Part shown: positions 7,722 through 14,736 of the stretch, piece after piece | Position numbering within the stretch: position 1 is the stretch's first letter | How the letters are laid out: each line of letters starts with the position of its first letter | Origin: Caldilineaceae bacterium | Lineage (GTDB): Bacteria; Chloroflexota; Anaerolineae; Caldilineales; Caldilineaceae | Assembly (NCBI GenBank): GCA_014879855.1 | Contig: JACSRH010000127.1 | Coordinates: 1 to 14,736, forward strand | Length of the DNA: 14,736 nucleotides | Reading direction: 5' to 3' | Program-made: the position numbers and the translations under genes | The notes under the pieces: generated by a model | Told to the model about the DNA's origin: nothing | The model's database searches: none | Seen by the model: only the letters and a program-made list of their open reading frames with translations

Positions 7722-8357
7722 ATGGACAACACCATCCCAATTGCCACGTTATTTGTCGATATAGGCGGCGTCCTGCTCACTAACGGGTGGGATCACAATA
7801 CTCGCAAACAGGCGGCAGCGAACTTCAAACTTGACTTTGCTGAGATGGAGCATCGCCATCACCTGACTTTCGACACCTACGAGGAGGGAAAGCTCAGCCT
7901 GGAGCAGTACCTGAATCGCACGATCTTCTACACTGAGCGGCCATTCACGCGCGATCAGTTCTGGGACTTCATGTGTGCACAGTCCCAACCCTATCCGAAA
8001 ATGATCGCGCTCGTCACCCAGCTTAAGGTGCAATATGGGCTGAGGGTCGCAGTAGTCAGCAACGAGGCGCGCGAACTGAACACATATCGCATCCAGACGT
8101 TCAAGCTGGCTCAGTTTGTGGATTTTTTTATTTCCTCCAGCTTTGTCCACCTGCGCAAGCCTGATGCAGATATTTTCCGGTTGGCGTTGGATGTCGCCCA
8201 AACACCAACCGAGCAAGTCGTCTATATCGAAAACACGCCGATGTTCGTTGAAATCGCTACAGGTCTGGGGATTAGAAGCATTCTTCATACGGATTATGAT
8301 TCCACGCGCGCTCAATTGGCTGCTTTCGGCTTGCAGCATAAAAAAGGCGCCGTCTAA
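7722..8357 (+). CDS. HAD superfamily hydrolase, probable sugar phosphatase
   Basis: A 211-residue cytosolic HAD-fold protein. Motif I is FVDIGGVL with nucleophile Asp13, but the second aspartate of DxD is Gly15, as in YihX-like enzymes (DLGNV). Motif II is VVSN (Ser113), motif III LRKPDADIF (Lys146). Motif IV reads YIENTPMF, with Glu-Asn (170-171) where a DD or ED metal-binding pair is usual. YihX of E. coli is a glucose-1-phosphatase, and the gene follows a phosphorylase that makes glucose-1-phosphate, so that substrate is a reasonable guess, not shown. Start: ATG 7722 places motif I at the normal distance from the N-terminus. TTG 7653, with GAGGAAA just before it, and ATG 7707 are alternatives that add a polar N-terminus. 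TAA at 8355-8357 is followed without a frame change by the acetate kinase-like remnant. Confidence 0.82.
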   Translation: MDNTIPIATLFVDIGGVLLTNGWDHNTRKQAAANFKLDFAEMEHRHHLTFDTYEEGKLSLEQYLNRTIFYTERPFTRDQFWDFMCAQSQPYPKMIALVTQLKVQYGLRVAVVSNEARELNTYRIQTFKLAQFVDFFISSSFVHLRKPDADIFRLALDVAQTPTEQVVYIENTPMFVEIATGLGIRSILHTDYDSTRAQLAAFGLQHKKGAV

Positions 8358-8447
8358 GAGGCTCGCTACTCTAGCATCCTGGCGATCCACGGCGGCTCGC
8401 CAAGCGTCAAGTTTGCGCTGCTCGCGGCTGGCGTCCGTATTGAGCAC
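8358..8447 (+). pseudogene. ackA: Decayed acetate kinase N-terminal fragment
   Basis: Directly after the HAD stop codon, and in the same frame, the sequence reads EARYSSILAIHGGSPSVK, then FALLAAGVRIEHKQSID. This resembles the acetate/propionate kinase N-terminus (ILxINGGSSSIKFALY). The invariant Asn is His and one Ser of SSS is Pro, there is no start codon, and the likeness fades after about 30 codons; the frame closes at TAA 8531-8533, inside the next gene. No acetate kinase body follows, so this is a stump left by deletion, probably together with a partner gene. Acetate kinase would have made ATP from acetyl phosphate. The match rests on one short motif block, hence moderate confidence. Confidence 0.6.
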
Positions 8448-8497
8448 AAGCAATCGATTGACAAGTGCAGCCAGGGTAAGAGGATTGGAGACTGGAA

Positions 8498-10294
8498 ATG
8501 GAGCAGCCCCCCATGGATACACAGGGAGATATAAACATGCACCCCGCAGCGGATAAGCAGACAGCTAAGCTGGCGGCGCAATTGACTCCAGGCCGCGATC
8601 GGGTCGTCGAGGGTGAGTGGGCCGGCGGAATCCCACAGGAGATGGCCACGCTGCCCCAGGTGCGACTGGGGCGGCAATGGTTCTCTTTTAAGCAGATCCT
8701 AGGGGCCGGGTTCATGGGAGGCGCAGTAGTCCTGATCCTCAGCGTTTTACTGGCTCGCTATTTGCGAACGCTGCCCGATGTGCAAGCCTTCATTACTCAG
8801 TATCCCGGCATAGGTGCGTTCAGCTTGCCGGTGAATACAGGATTTCCTTGGTGGCTTCGCATTCAGCACTATTTCAACTTTGTGCTACTCCTGTTCATCA
8901 TCCGTTCGGGGCTGCAAATCCTCGCAGATCATCCGCGCCTTACTTTTGACCATAACTGCACACCAGACACAGAATTTTTTCGGCTGCGCGGCGCGGTCCC
9001 AAAGGACAGGATTTGGACTGCCAAGGATGACACAGTGGCTTTGCCGGGCTGGCTGGGTCTGCCTGGCATCCGTCATACTATCGGCCTGGCTCGCTCGTGG
9101 CATTTCAGCCTGGATTTATTCTGGGTGGCAAACGGCGTCGTCTTCTACATGCTTCTCTTCTCCACCGACCAATGGCAACGCCTGATTCCGGTCTCCTGGG
9201 ATGTCTTTCCACATGCGGCATCGGTTGCTTTGCAATACCTGTCACTGGATTTCCCGCCGCGTTCAGGTTGGAGCCAGTACAATGCTTTGCAATCGCTGGC
9301 CTATTTCACGACAGTATTCTTCGCCGCGCCACTCGCCCTGCTCACAGGGTTGCTGCAGTCTCCGGCCATTGCCGGCAAGTTTGGAACGGGTGCAGGCATA
9401 TTCAATCGCCAAGTCTCGCGCACGGTGCACTTCGGCGTACTCTTATATTTTGTCGCGTTCCTCGTCATGCACGTCACCCTGGTGTTCATTACCGGCGCGC
9501 GCGTCAATTTGAACCACATCACAAGTGGTGCAAACACGGATTCCTGGCAGGGCGTCTGGCTCTTTCTGCTAGGAATAGCAATCGTCGTGGGGTTATGGAT
9601 AGCCGCCACTCCGTTCACGCTGCGTTACCCGCGGGTGGTCCAGGAGACCGGGCGTTTTCTCGTCGGCTGGATCAAAGGCGGCATGGAGCAGTGGAATCCC
9701 AGAGCCGAGTACAGCGAAGCGGACATCGCACCCTATCTTTGGATAAACGGCGCCCTGCCTGACAAAGCGGAATACGCGCGTTTGAAATCCGACGGCTTCC
9801 GTAACTTCAAACTCAAGATAGGCGGATTAGTTGAGAATCCGGTCGAGATTTCCCTTGACGAGCTTAAACGCATGACAAAGCAGGAGCAGATTACGCAGAC
9901 TTATTGCATTCAAGGCTGGTCGGGCATTGCCAAGTGGGGCGGCGTTCCCATGCAAGACATCCTGGCCCTGGTTCGCCCCAAACCAGAGGCAAAAATCGTG
10001 GTCTTCTTTTCGTTTGCTCATGGCCCCGATCCTGGCAGCGGGCTTTATTATGATGCCCATCCCATCGCCAACATGCACCACTCGCAGACCATCCTCGCCT
10101 ATGAGATGAATGATTCGCTGCTGACCGAATTGCACGGCGCGCCGTTGCGTCTGCGCGATGAACTCGAACTGGGTTTCAAGCAGATCAAGTGGGTGCAGGC
10201 GATTGCGTTCGTCGAATCGTTCAAACCGCTGGGGTCCGGACAGGGCGGCTTCAACGAAGATTATGAGTTTTTTGACTGGCGCGCGCCGATCTAG
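8498..10294 (+). CDS. Membrane cytochrome b fused to a molybdopterin oxidoreductase domain
   Basis: A 598-residue single-chain membrane redox protein. The N-terminal half resembles bacterial cytochrome b561-type subunits, with about six hydrophobic segments (roughly 67-88, 122-142, 202-224, 264-287, 309-332, 350-373). Candidate haem histidines are His124, His202, His311 and His325. Residues about 405-598 form a sulfite oxidase/MsrP-like molybdopterin domain: TYCIQGWSGIAKWGGV contains the expected Mo-ligating Cys470, and HSQTILAYEMND, HGAPLRL and LGFKQIKWVQ follow. It resembles the MsrP-MsrQ idea (molybdoenzyme plus haem membrane partner) in one polypeptide. There is no Tat signal or dimerisation domain. 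With an even number of helices the Mo domain is predicted on the same side as the N-terminus. ATG 8498 has GGAG 7 nt upstream; ATG 8537, with GGGAG (8524-8528), is equally possible. The substrate is unknown. Confidence 0.85.
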   Translation: MEQPPMDTQGDINMHPAADKQTAKLAAQLTPGRDRVVEGEWAGGIPQEMATLPQVRLGRQWFSFKQILGAGFMGGAVVLILSVLLARYLRTLPDVQAFITQYPGIGAFSLPVNTGFPWWLRIQHYFNFVLLLFIIRSGLQILADHPRLTFDHNCTPDTEFFRLRGAVPKDRIWTAKDDTVALPGWLGLPGIRHTIGLARSWHFSLDLFWVANGVVFYMLLFSTDQWQRLIPVSWDVFPHAASVALQYLSLDFPPRSGWSQYNALQSLAYFTTVFFAAPLALLTGLLQSPAIAGKFGTGAGIFNRQVSRTVHFGVLLYFVAFLVMHVTLVFITGARVNLNHITSGANTDSWQGVWLFLLGIAIVVGLWIAATPFTLRYPRVVQETGRFLVGWIKGGMEQWNPRAEYSEADIAPYLWINGALPDKAEYARLKSDGFRNFKLKIGGLVENPVEISLDELKRMTKQEQITQTYCIQGWSGIAKWGGVPMQDILALVRPKPEAKIVVFFSFAHGPDPGSGLYYDAHPIANMHHSQTILAYEMNDSLLTELHGAPLRLRDELELGFKQIKWVQAIAFVESFKPLGSGQGGFNEDYEFFDWRAPI

Positions 10295-10431
10295 TCCACA
10301 ACAAGTTTTAAACCTGAAAATGCATAAAGCCAGAACGCCAAGCATGGCGACATTTCCAGAAGCCAGTCTTTTGTCATGCCATTGAAACCAGACCTATAAC
10401 TACCAATCGTCCACATCAGGAAAGCAACGTC
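10295..10431. other. Intergenic gap with a small hairpin
   Basis: The gap between the redox membrane protein and the hydroxyacid dehydrogenase contains a perfect short hairpin CGCCA-AGCA-TGGCG around 10337-10350, without a following T-run. A ribosome binding site AGGAAAG (10418-10424) serves the next gene. No convincing promoter or RNA gene is visible. Confidence 0.3.
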
Positions 10432-11472
10432 ATGCCAGAACAGCACGAGACCAAGACGCTTTTGATTGCCAGCTACCTCGAACCCGAACATGTCGAACGC
10501 ATCCGCCAGGTCGATCAACGCCTGGACGTTATCTATGAACCGGATCTGCTGCGCCCGCCCCGCTATCCAGCCGATCATGTGGGCGAGCCAGTGGCGCGCA
10601 GCGCCGCGCAGGAGGCGCGCTGGCGGAGCTTGCTGGCGACCGCGGAGATTCTCTTTGACTTCGACCACACGCACCGCGAGGACTTGCCGGAAGTGGCGCC
10701 CAACGTGCGCTGGGTGCAGGCGACCAGCGCGGGGATCGGCCAGTTTGTCGCACGCATGGGCTACGCAGAACGTATGCCCGCCACCCTCTTCACGACGGCC
10801 AGCGGCGTCCACGCCGCGCCCCTGGCCGAATTCTGCCTGATGAGCATTCTCAACCACTATCGCGGCCTGCGCCATCTGCAGGCCTGCCAGCAGCGCCATC
10901 ACTGGGAGCGCTTCGCCACGACCGATCTGCAGGGCAAGACGGTTGCCATCATCGGGCTGGGCAGGATCGGTGGCGAGGTGGCGCGCCTCTGCCAGGCTTT
11001 TGGCATGACCGTCATTGGCGTGCGCAACACGTTGTCGCCGGTGGCGCACGTCGATCAGCTCCACCCGCCAGAGGAGCTGCACCGCGTGCTGCCGCAGGCC
11101 GGCGTCGTGATCATGATCGCGCCGCACACCCCGCAGACCGAGCGGATGCTGGGCGCGGCCGAGTTCGCGGCCATGCCCGACGGCGCACTCTTCATCAACA
11201 TTGGTCGCGGCTCCACCGTGGACGAGGACGCATTGATTGCCGCGCTGCAATCCGGCAAACTGGGCGGCGCCGCGCTGGATGTCTTTGCAGAGGAGCCGCT
11301 GCCCGCCAGCAGCCCGCTGTGGGGGATGCCCAACGTGCTGGTCAGCCCCCATTCGGCCAGCACCAGCGATCGCGAGAACGAGCGCATCACGGATCTCTTC
11401 TGCGACAACCTGCGCCGCTATCTGGACGGGCGCCCGCTGCGCAATGTGCTGGATGTCGAACGGCTCTATTAA
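10432..11472 (+). CDS. D-2-hydroxyacid dehydrogenase, NAD(P)-binding
   Basis: A 346-residue soluble dehydrogenase that would interconvert 2-keto acids and D-2-hydroxyacids. The inserted Rossmann domain has VAIIGLGRIGGEVA with GLGRIG at 175-180. The catalytic triad is visible: Arg259 in INIGRGSTVDE, Glu288 in DVFAEEPL and His307 in VSPHSAS. An arginine after beta-2 (GVRNT, R198) suggests NADP(H), as in glyoxylate or hydroxypyruvate reductases. The N-terminal substrate domain (1-125) is divergent, so the substrate is not identified. ATG 10432 follows AGGAAAG (10418-10424) by about 7 nt. Base composition is more G/C-rich than in the redox membrane gene upstream. It ends at TAA 11470-11472; the strong terminator at 11695-11748 lies downstream and probably ends this transcript. 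Confidence 0.9.
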   Translation: MPEQHETKTLLIASYLEPEHVERIRQVDQRLDVIYEPDLLRPPRYPADHVGEPVARSAAQEARWRSLLATAEILFDFDHTHREDLPEVAPNVRWVQATSAGIGQFVARMGYAERMPATLFTTASGVHAAPLAEFCLMSILNHYRGLRHLQACQQRHHWERFATTDLQGKTVAIIGLGRIGGEVARLCQAFGMTVIGVRNTLSPVAHVDQLHPPEELHRVLPQAGVVIMIAPHTPQTERMLGAAEFAAMPDGALFINIGRGSTVDEDALIAALQSGKLGGAALDVFAEEPLPASSPLWGMPNVLVSPHSASTSDRENERITDLFCDNLRRYLDGRPLRNVLDVERLY

Positions 11473-11609
11473 CTTGTACGGAAAAGGAAATGAACTCGCA
11501 GCTTCAGATGATGCTGGCTCAACCAGAGCAGGCAGCCGCCTATATCGAGTTTTTAGAAGAGATCGCCCTCTGGCTCGATCGGCGCAGGGAAAGGTGCGCC
11601 CTGCATCTA

Positions 11610-11685
11610 CAGCGGCGCTGTATCCATCCCGGAGCCAGTCGGTGCACTGAAGTTGTACCGCTTTCAGAGAGGGGTGACCGAATAA
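11610..11685 (+). repeat. Diverged direct repeat, copy A
   Basis: This segment matches 12321-12396 on the same strand. The first 46 bases align without gaps, and the core 11632-11655 is identical at 21 of 24 positions to 12343-12366. Both copies encode PEPVGALKL in one frame. A 3-base indel further on keeps that frame. The pair flanks the holin-like gene. Copy A ends at an in-frame TAA, 9 bases before the terminator stem. Confidence 0.6.
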
Positions 11686-11694
11686 CGCCGCGGT

Positions 11695-11748
11695 TGCTAC
11701 TAAAAAACGGGTCATCTGCATGTGCAGATGACCCGTTTTTTAGTAGCA
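11695..11748. terminator. Bidirectional intrinsic terminator with 26-bp perfect stem
   Basis: The arms 11695-11720 and 11723-11748 are perfect reverse complements separated by TG. The G/C-rich core ACGGGTCATCTGCA is flanked by six A residues on the left and six T residues on the right, so each strand gives a stable hairpin followed by a U-run. It lies between the hydroxyacid dehydrogenase (plus) and the holin-like gene (minus), whose stop codon is 8 bases away, so it fits a shared terminator for convergent transcripts. The outer TGCTACT/AGTAGCA arms extend the stem beyond what termination needs. Confidence 0.92.
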
Positions 11749-11755
11749 CAACTGC

Positions 11756-12148
11756 TTAAGGCAGTGGGTTGACAACCCCAATCCCGACCATGCCAAGCAC
11801 TATGTTGATCAGCCAGGCCACGACGCCGATGGCAATCGCTGCAACCAGCGCGCCGACAAAGCCATTGACGCGCATGCCGCGCACAAAGCTTCCGCTAATC
11901 ATCAGCACAATGGCAGCGATCACCAGATTGACGAGGGCGCTAAGCCATCCTCCTCCAATCTGAATGCCCAGCACCGACAACAGCCAGTTTACGATACCGG
12001 CGACCAAGGCAATTACTAAGGCGGCAATAAAAGCCGGACCGAAGCCGTCGACCTCCATGCCCATGCCCATTCGACCGACAACCCAAATGACCAGACCGTA
12101 GAGCAGTGCTCCCAAGATGATACTTACGATTAACGCGATGAAATCCAT
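11756..12148 (-). CDS. Small four-helix membrane protein, phage holin-like
   Basis: A 130-residue, almost wholly hydrophobic protein with four predicted membrane helices (about 4-25, 37-61, 68-89, 98-125) joined by short glycine-rich loops. Pattern and length fit the Phage_holin_4_2 family (mycobacterial four-TMS holin superfamily, YvlD-like), mostly found as chromosomal genes without phage neighbours; the role is generally unknown. No lysin or phage gene is nearby, so a lytic role is unlikely. The start is supported by GAAAGGGG (minus strand, 12155-12162), 6 nt before ATG. It converges on the hydroxyacid dehydrogenase, shares the terminator at 11695-11748, and diverges from the MalT-like regulator. 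It is flanked by the two repeat copies. Confidence 0.75.
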   Translation of the reverse strand: MDFIALIVSIILGALLYGLVIWVVGRMGMGMEVDGFGPAFIAALVIALVAGIVNWLLSVLGIQIGGGWLSALVNLVIAAIVLMISGSFVRGMRVNGFVGALVAAIAIGVVAWLINIVLGMVGIGVVNPLP

Positions 12149-12488
12149 GTGTTACCCCTTTCTAGCTGTTGTTGAAGACGGAACTTTTGCGTTGGCGGCA
12201 CGGCAGATGAAAACTGCTGTGTTTCCCACTTTTCATTTTACACCAAATTGAGCATTTTGCTATAACCCATTTTTTTCGGCGCCCCCAGGATTTTGGCTTA
12301 CTCTTCCAGAAAGGGGGCAACAGCGCCGATGCTGGCTATCCAGAGCCAGTTGGTGCGTTGAAGTTGCGCTGTTTTTGGAAACGGGGGGCTGACCACTTAT
12401 GCTGCGCAATGACATGATAAGAGCGTAAATATGATATTCTCCTGCCAGTAACGGATCATCGCCATAAGCTGCTTTGTCAGACCAAGCT
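12149..12488. other. Divergent intergenic region between holin-like and MalT-like genes
   Basis: These 340 bases separate two divergent genes and should hold both promoters. On the minus strand a TAAAAT box (near 12232-12240) precedes the holin-like gene, without a clear -35. On the plus strand TATGAT (12430-12435) is a weak -10 candidate for the regulator. Repeat copy B occupies the middle (12321-12396). No RNA gene is recognised. Confidence 0.5.
12321..12396 (+). repeat. Diverged direct repeat, copy B
   Basis: The partner of 11610-11685. The frame through this copy reads GYPEPVGALKLRCFWKRG and lacks a plausible start and ribosome binding site. Nucleotide identity is highest in 12343-12366. 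Conservation of the peptide PEPVGALKL with a codon-sized indel suggests that both copies derive from the end of a once-coding sequence. Confidence 0.6.
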
Positions 12489-14717
12489 ATGTTTACGCCT
12501 CGCTTAGCCACAAAACTGTATCTTCCTCAGCCGCGCCCGCAAGCTGTAAACCGTCCGCGCCTGATCGAGCAACTGAACGCGGGGATGCACTGCAAGCTGT
12601 CCCTCATTTCGGCGCCGGCCGGCTTTGGGAAGACGACGCTGCTCAGTGCGTGGGTCGCCGGCAGTGAATGGCGCGCTGCCTGGCTCTCGCTGGACGAGGG
12701 GGATCGTGATGTCGCGCGCTTTCTGGCGTATCTTGCCGCGGCTTTGCAGACAATTGCACCGCAGATGGGCGCAGGAATGCTGGCGCTCCTTGATTCCCCG
12801 CAGCCGCCGCCGGCCGAAGCGCTGTTGACCGCGCTGCTCAACGAGATCGCGACCTTTCCGCACGAATTCGTCCTGCTGCTTGACGACTACCATGTAGTGG
12901 ATGCCCCAGCAGCCGACCATGCCCTCACCTTTTTGCTCGATCACCTGCCCCCGCAGATGCACTTGGTGATTGCCACACGCGAAGATCCACAGATCCCGCT
13001 GGCGCGTCTGCGCGCACGCGGTCAGTTGGCCGAGCTGCGCGCCGCGGATCTGCGTTTTACGCCCGACGAAGCCGCCGCTTTTCTCAACCAGGCAATGGGG
13101 CTGCATCTTTCAGCCGAAGAAGTGGCTTTGCTCGAAGCCCGCACCGAAGGCTGGATTGCCGGGCTGCAATTAGCCGCGATCTCCATGCAAGGACAACACG
13201 CTGCCGGACAACAGGACTATGCCAGCTTTATCGCGGCGTTCACCGGCAGCCATCGTTTTGTGCTGGACTATCTGGTGGAGGAAGTCCTGCACCAACAACC
13301 TGCCAGCATCCAGACGTTCCTGCTGCGGACGTCGATCCTTGACCGCCTGTGTGGCCCGCTGTGCGACGCTGTTGTGTGCGAGCCTGTTACGCCCGGACAG
13401 GAAACGCTGGAGTTGTTAGAGCGCGCCAACCTTTTTCTCGTCCCGCTGGACAACGAGCGACGTTGGTATCGCTATCACCATCTCTTTGCCGAATTGCTGC
13501 GACAGCGGCTGGGACAAAGCCGCGCGCTGGCAAATGGAGATCAGAAGCGCAGCATAGCTGAATACCATCAGCGCGCCAGCCAGTGGTATGAAGAGAACGA
13601 CCTGGAGCTTGACGCGTTTCATCATGCAACCGCGGCCGGCGATGTAGCGCGCGCCGCTCATCTGATCGAAGGCAAAGGAATGCCGCTGCACTTCCGCGGT
13701 GCGGTGCGGCCTGTTCTAAACTGGCTGGCGTCGCTGCCCAAGCCAGTCCTGGATGCCAACCCCACCTTGTGGGTGATGTATGCCTCGGCGCTATCCATGA
13801 GCGGTCAGTTGACCAATGTCGAAGAAAAGCTGCAAGGCGCCGAAGCCGCGCTGCAAAATCTCGAACCGGATGCTAAGACTCGCAACCTCATCGGCCATGT
13901 TGCCGCCATACGCGCCTTTTTGGCCTCCGTACAGCACCAGGTGGAAACCATCATTGCGCAGTCGCAGCGCGCGCTCGAATATCTGCACCCTGAAAATCTC
14001 TCTGTGCGCACGGCCACGATCTGGAAGCTGGGCATCGCCCATCATCTCCAGGGAGAACGCGGCGCGGCCCGTCGCGCCTACACAGAGGCCATCGCTGCCA
14101 GCCAGACGTCCGGCAACATGATTGTCAATATCTCCGCGCGGGTCGGCTTGGGGCAGATTCAGGAGACAGAGACTGAGCTTTACGTGGCCGCGGAAACCTA
14201 TCGTGATGTGCTGAACCTGGTTGATAATTCGTCGCAGGCGATTGCCGGTGAAGCGCATCTGGGGCTGGCGCGCATTCATTACCAGTGGAACGAGCTGGAG
14301 GTCGCCCAACAACACGGGGCACAGAGCCTCATCCTGGCCGAGCAGACAGAAAATGTCGACAACCCTGCCCTCTGTCGCGTGTTTCTTGCGCGGCTGCGTC
14401 TGGCCCAGGGCGATGTAGACGGCGCGTCTGCGCTGCTGGCGCAGGCTGAACAGTTTGTGCGCCAGCAACACTTTACGCATCGGATGTCTGACGTGGCCGC
14501 GGTTCAGGTGCTTGTGTTGCTGCGGCAGGGGAAGCTGGCGGCTGCATTGGATCTGGCGCAGACGCACGACCTCCTGCTCGGCCAGGCGCGCGTGCATCTG
14601 GCGCAAGGCGATCCGTCCGCGGCGCTGGCTGTGCTGGAGCGCGCGCGGCGAGAGGCAACGACGAAAGCATGGACGGATCGTCTTCTCCAGGCGCTGGTGC
14701 TGCAAGCCGTTGCACGC
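12489..14717 (+). CDS. MalT/LuxR-type ATP-dependent transcriptional regulator, 3' truncated
   Basis: The first 743 codons of a large regulator of the MalT (STAND ATPase) group are present. The N-terminus KLYLPQPRPQAVNRPRL is typical. Walker A is APAGFGKTT (42-50). Walker B is LLLDDYH (Asp132, Asp133). IATREDPQIPLARLRARGQL and the winged-helix-like part (FLLRTSILDRL, NLFLVPLD, WYRYHHLFAELLRQRL) follow. From about residue 400 the protein is helical TPR-like repeats. The C-terminal LuxR helix-turn-helix, expected near residues 830-900, lies beyond the contig. ATG 12489 fits the family start, although no strong ribosome binding site precedes it. Known relatives bind ATP and a small inducer and activate nearby genes; the target here is unknown. 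Codons after 14717 are adapter and not part of the protein. Confidence 0.9.
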
Positions 14718-14736
14718 CTGTCTCTTATACACATCT
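14718..14736. other. Nextera transposase mosaic-end adapter (artefact)
   Basis: The final 19 bases, CTGTCTCTTATACACATCT, are exactly the Tn5 mosaic end used in Nextera libraries. They add the false residues LSLIHI to the regulator and create the well-known artefact peptides MCIRDR and MYKRQ at the start of reverse-strand frames. The real genomic sequence ends at or before 14717. Confidence 0.97.

Larger units (their letters stand above)
11490..11759 (+). pseudogene. Small doubtful reading frame, likely remnant
   Basis: An 89-codon frame opens at ATG 11490, 17 nt after the hydroxyacid dehydrogenase, with AAAAGG only 3 nt before it. Its first 30 codons (MNSQLQMMLAQPEQAAAYIE, then FLEEIALWLD) look protein-like. 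It then crosses the terminator hairpin, which is implausible for a real gene. From 11557 a +1 frame runs to TAA 11683-11685 and encodes GAVSIPEPVGALKLYRFQ near its end, so the locus may be a small gene broken by a frameshift, or fused pieces. I do not recognise a family. Confidence 0.3.

Noticed and set aside
10291..11721. 476-codon minus-strand frame opposite the hydroxyacid dehydrogenase
   Set aside because: The plus strand encodes a complete enzyme with catalytic Arg, Glu and His. The minus frame also crosses the terminator hairpin and has no domain signature.
11756..12148. Prophage lysis gene
   Set aside because: The holin-like protein stands alone, with no endolysin, capsid, tail or integrase genes nearby. 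Most members of this family in such settings are chromosomal membrane proteins.
13791..14732. Minus-strand frame beginning MYKRQ opposite the regulator
   Set aside because: Its start lies in the Nextera adapter, and the rest is antisense to the MalT-like gene.
1..14736. CRISPR array, tRNA/rRNA, insertion sequence, defence system
   Set aside because: No regularly spaced repeats, cloverleaf or rRNA signatures, transposase motifs or known defence domains were seen on either strand.

Overview
The window looks like the end of a draft contig from a GC-rich bacterium, probably a Chloroflexota member of the Anaerolineae/Caldilineae type. The grounds are indirect: a Thermotoga-type glucan phosphorylase with the DUF3417 N-terminus, a short 6-phosphogluconate dehydrogenase, a large MalT-like regulator, and G/C-rich 'GCAGAG'/'GCGGATT' words scattered between genes. 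The phylum is an inference. The last 19 bases (14718-14736) are exactly the Nextera transposase mosaic end, so the right edge is a library adapter and not genome.

Layout. (1) 156-2364: a Gfo/Idh/MocA oxidoreductase and an SDR dehydrogenase, both preceded by AAGGAG 7 nt before ATG. Diverged repeat words and a long inverted repeat lie between and after them. (2) 2365-2597: a leader region with a dyad-overlapped sigma70-like promoter and a 16-codon reading frame behind a near-perfect Shine-Dalgarno. (3) 2598-8357: a co-directional carbohydrate module of short 6-phosphogluconate dehydrogenase, glucose-6-phosphate dehydrogenase, alpha-glucan phosphorylase and a HAD phosphatase. (4) 8358-8497: a decayed piece resembling the N-terminus of acetate kinase, in frame directly after the HAD stop codon. 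(5) 8498-10294: a single-chain membrane cytochrome b plus sulfite-oxidase-fold molybdoprotein. (6) 10432-11472: a D-2-hydroxyacid dehydrogenase. (7) 11473-12488: a very strong bidirectional terminator, a small four-helix holin-like membrane protein on the minus strand, and two diverged copies of a repeat that flank it. (8) 12489-14717: a MalT/LuxR-type ATPase regulator cut off before its DNA-binding domain.

How the genes fit together. Glucan phosphorylase releases glucose-1-phosphate from glycogen-like polymers. After isomerisation (no phosphoglucomutase here), Zwf and the short Gnd would oxidise the sugar and release CO2 and reducing equivalents. The HAD enzyme could trim a sugar phosphate. 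The acetate kinase remnant suggests that this neighbourhood once reached towards acetate production. No 6-phosphogluconolactonase or OpcA is present.

I found no RNA gene, CRISPR array, insertion sequence or defence system, and no clearly new multi-gene system. The least explained items are the repeat pair around the holin-like gene, the leader before gnd, and the fused redox membrane protein.
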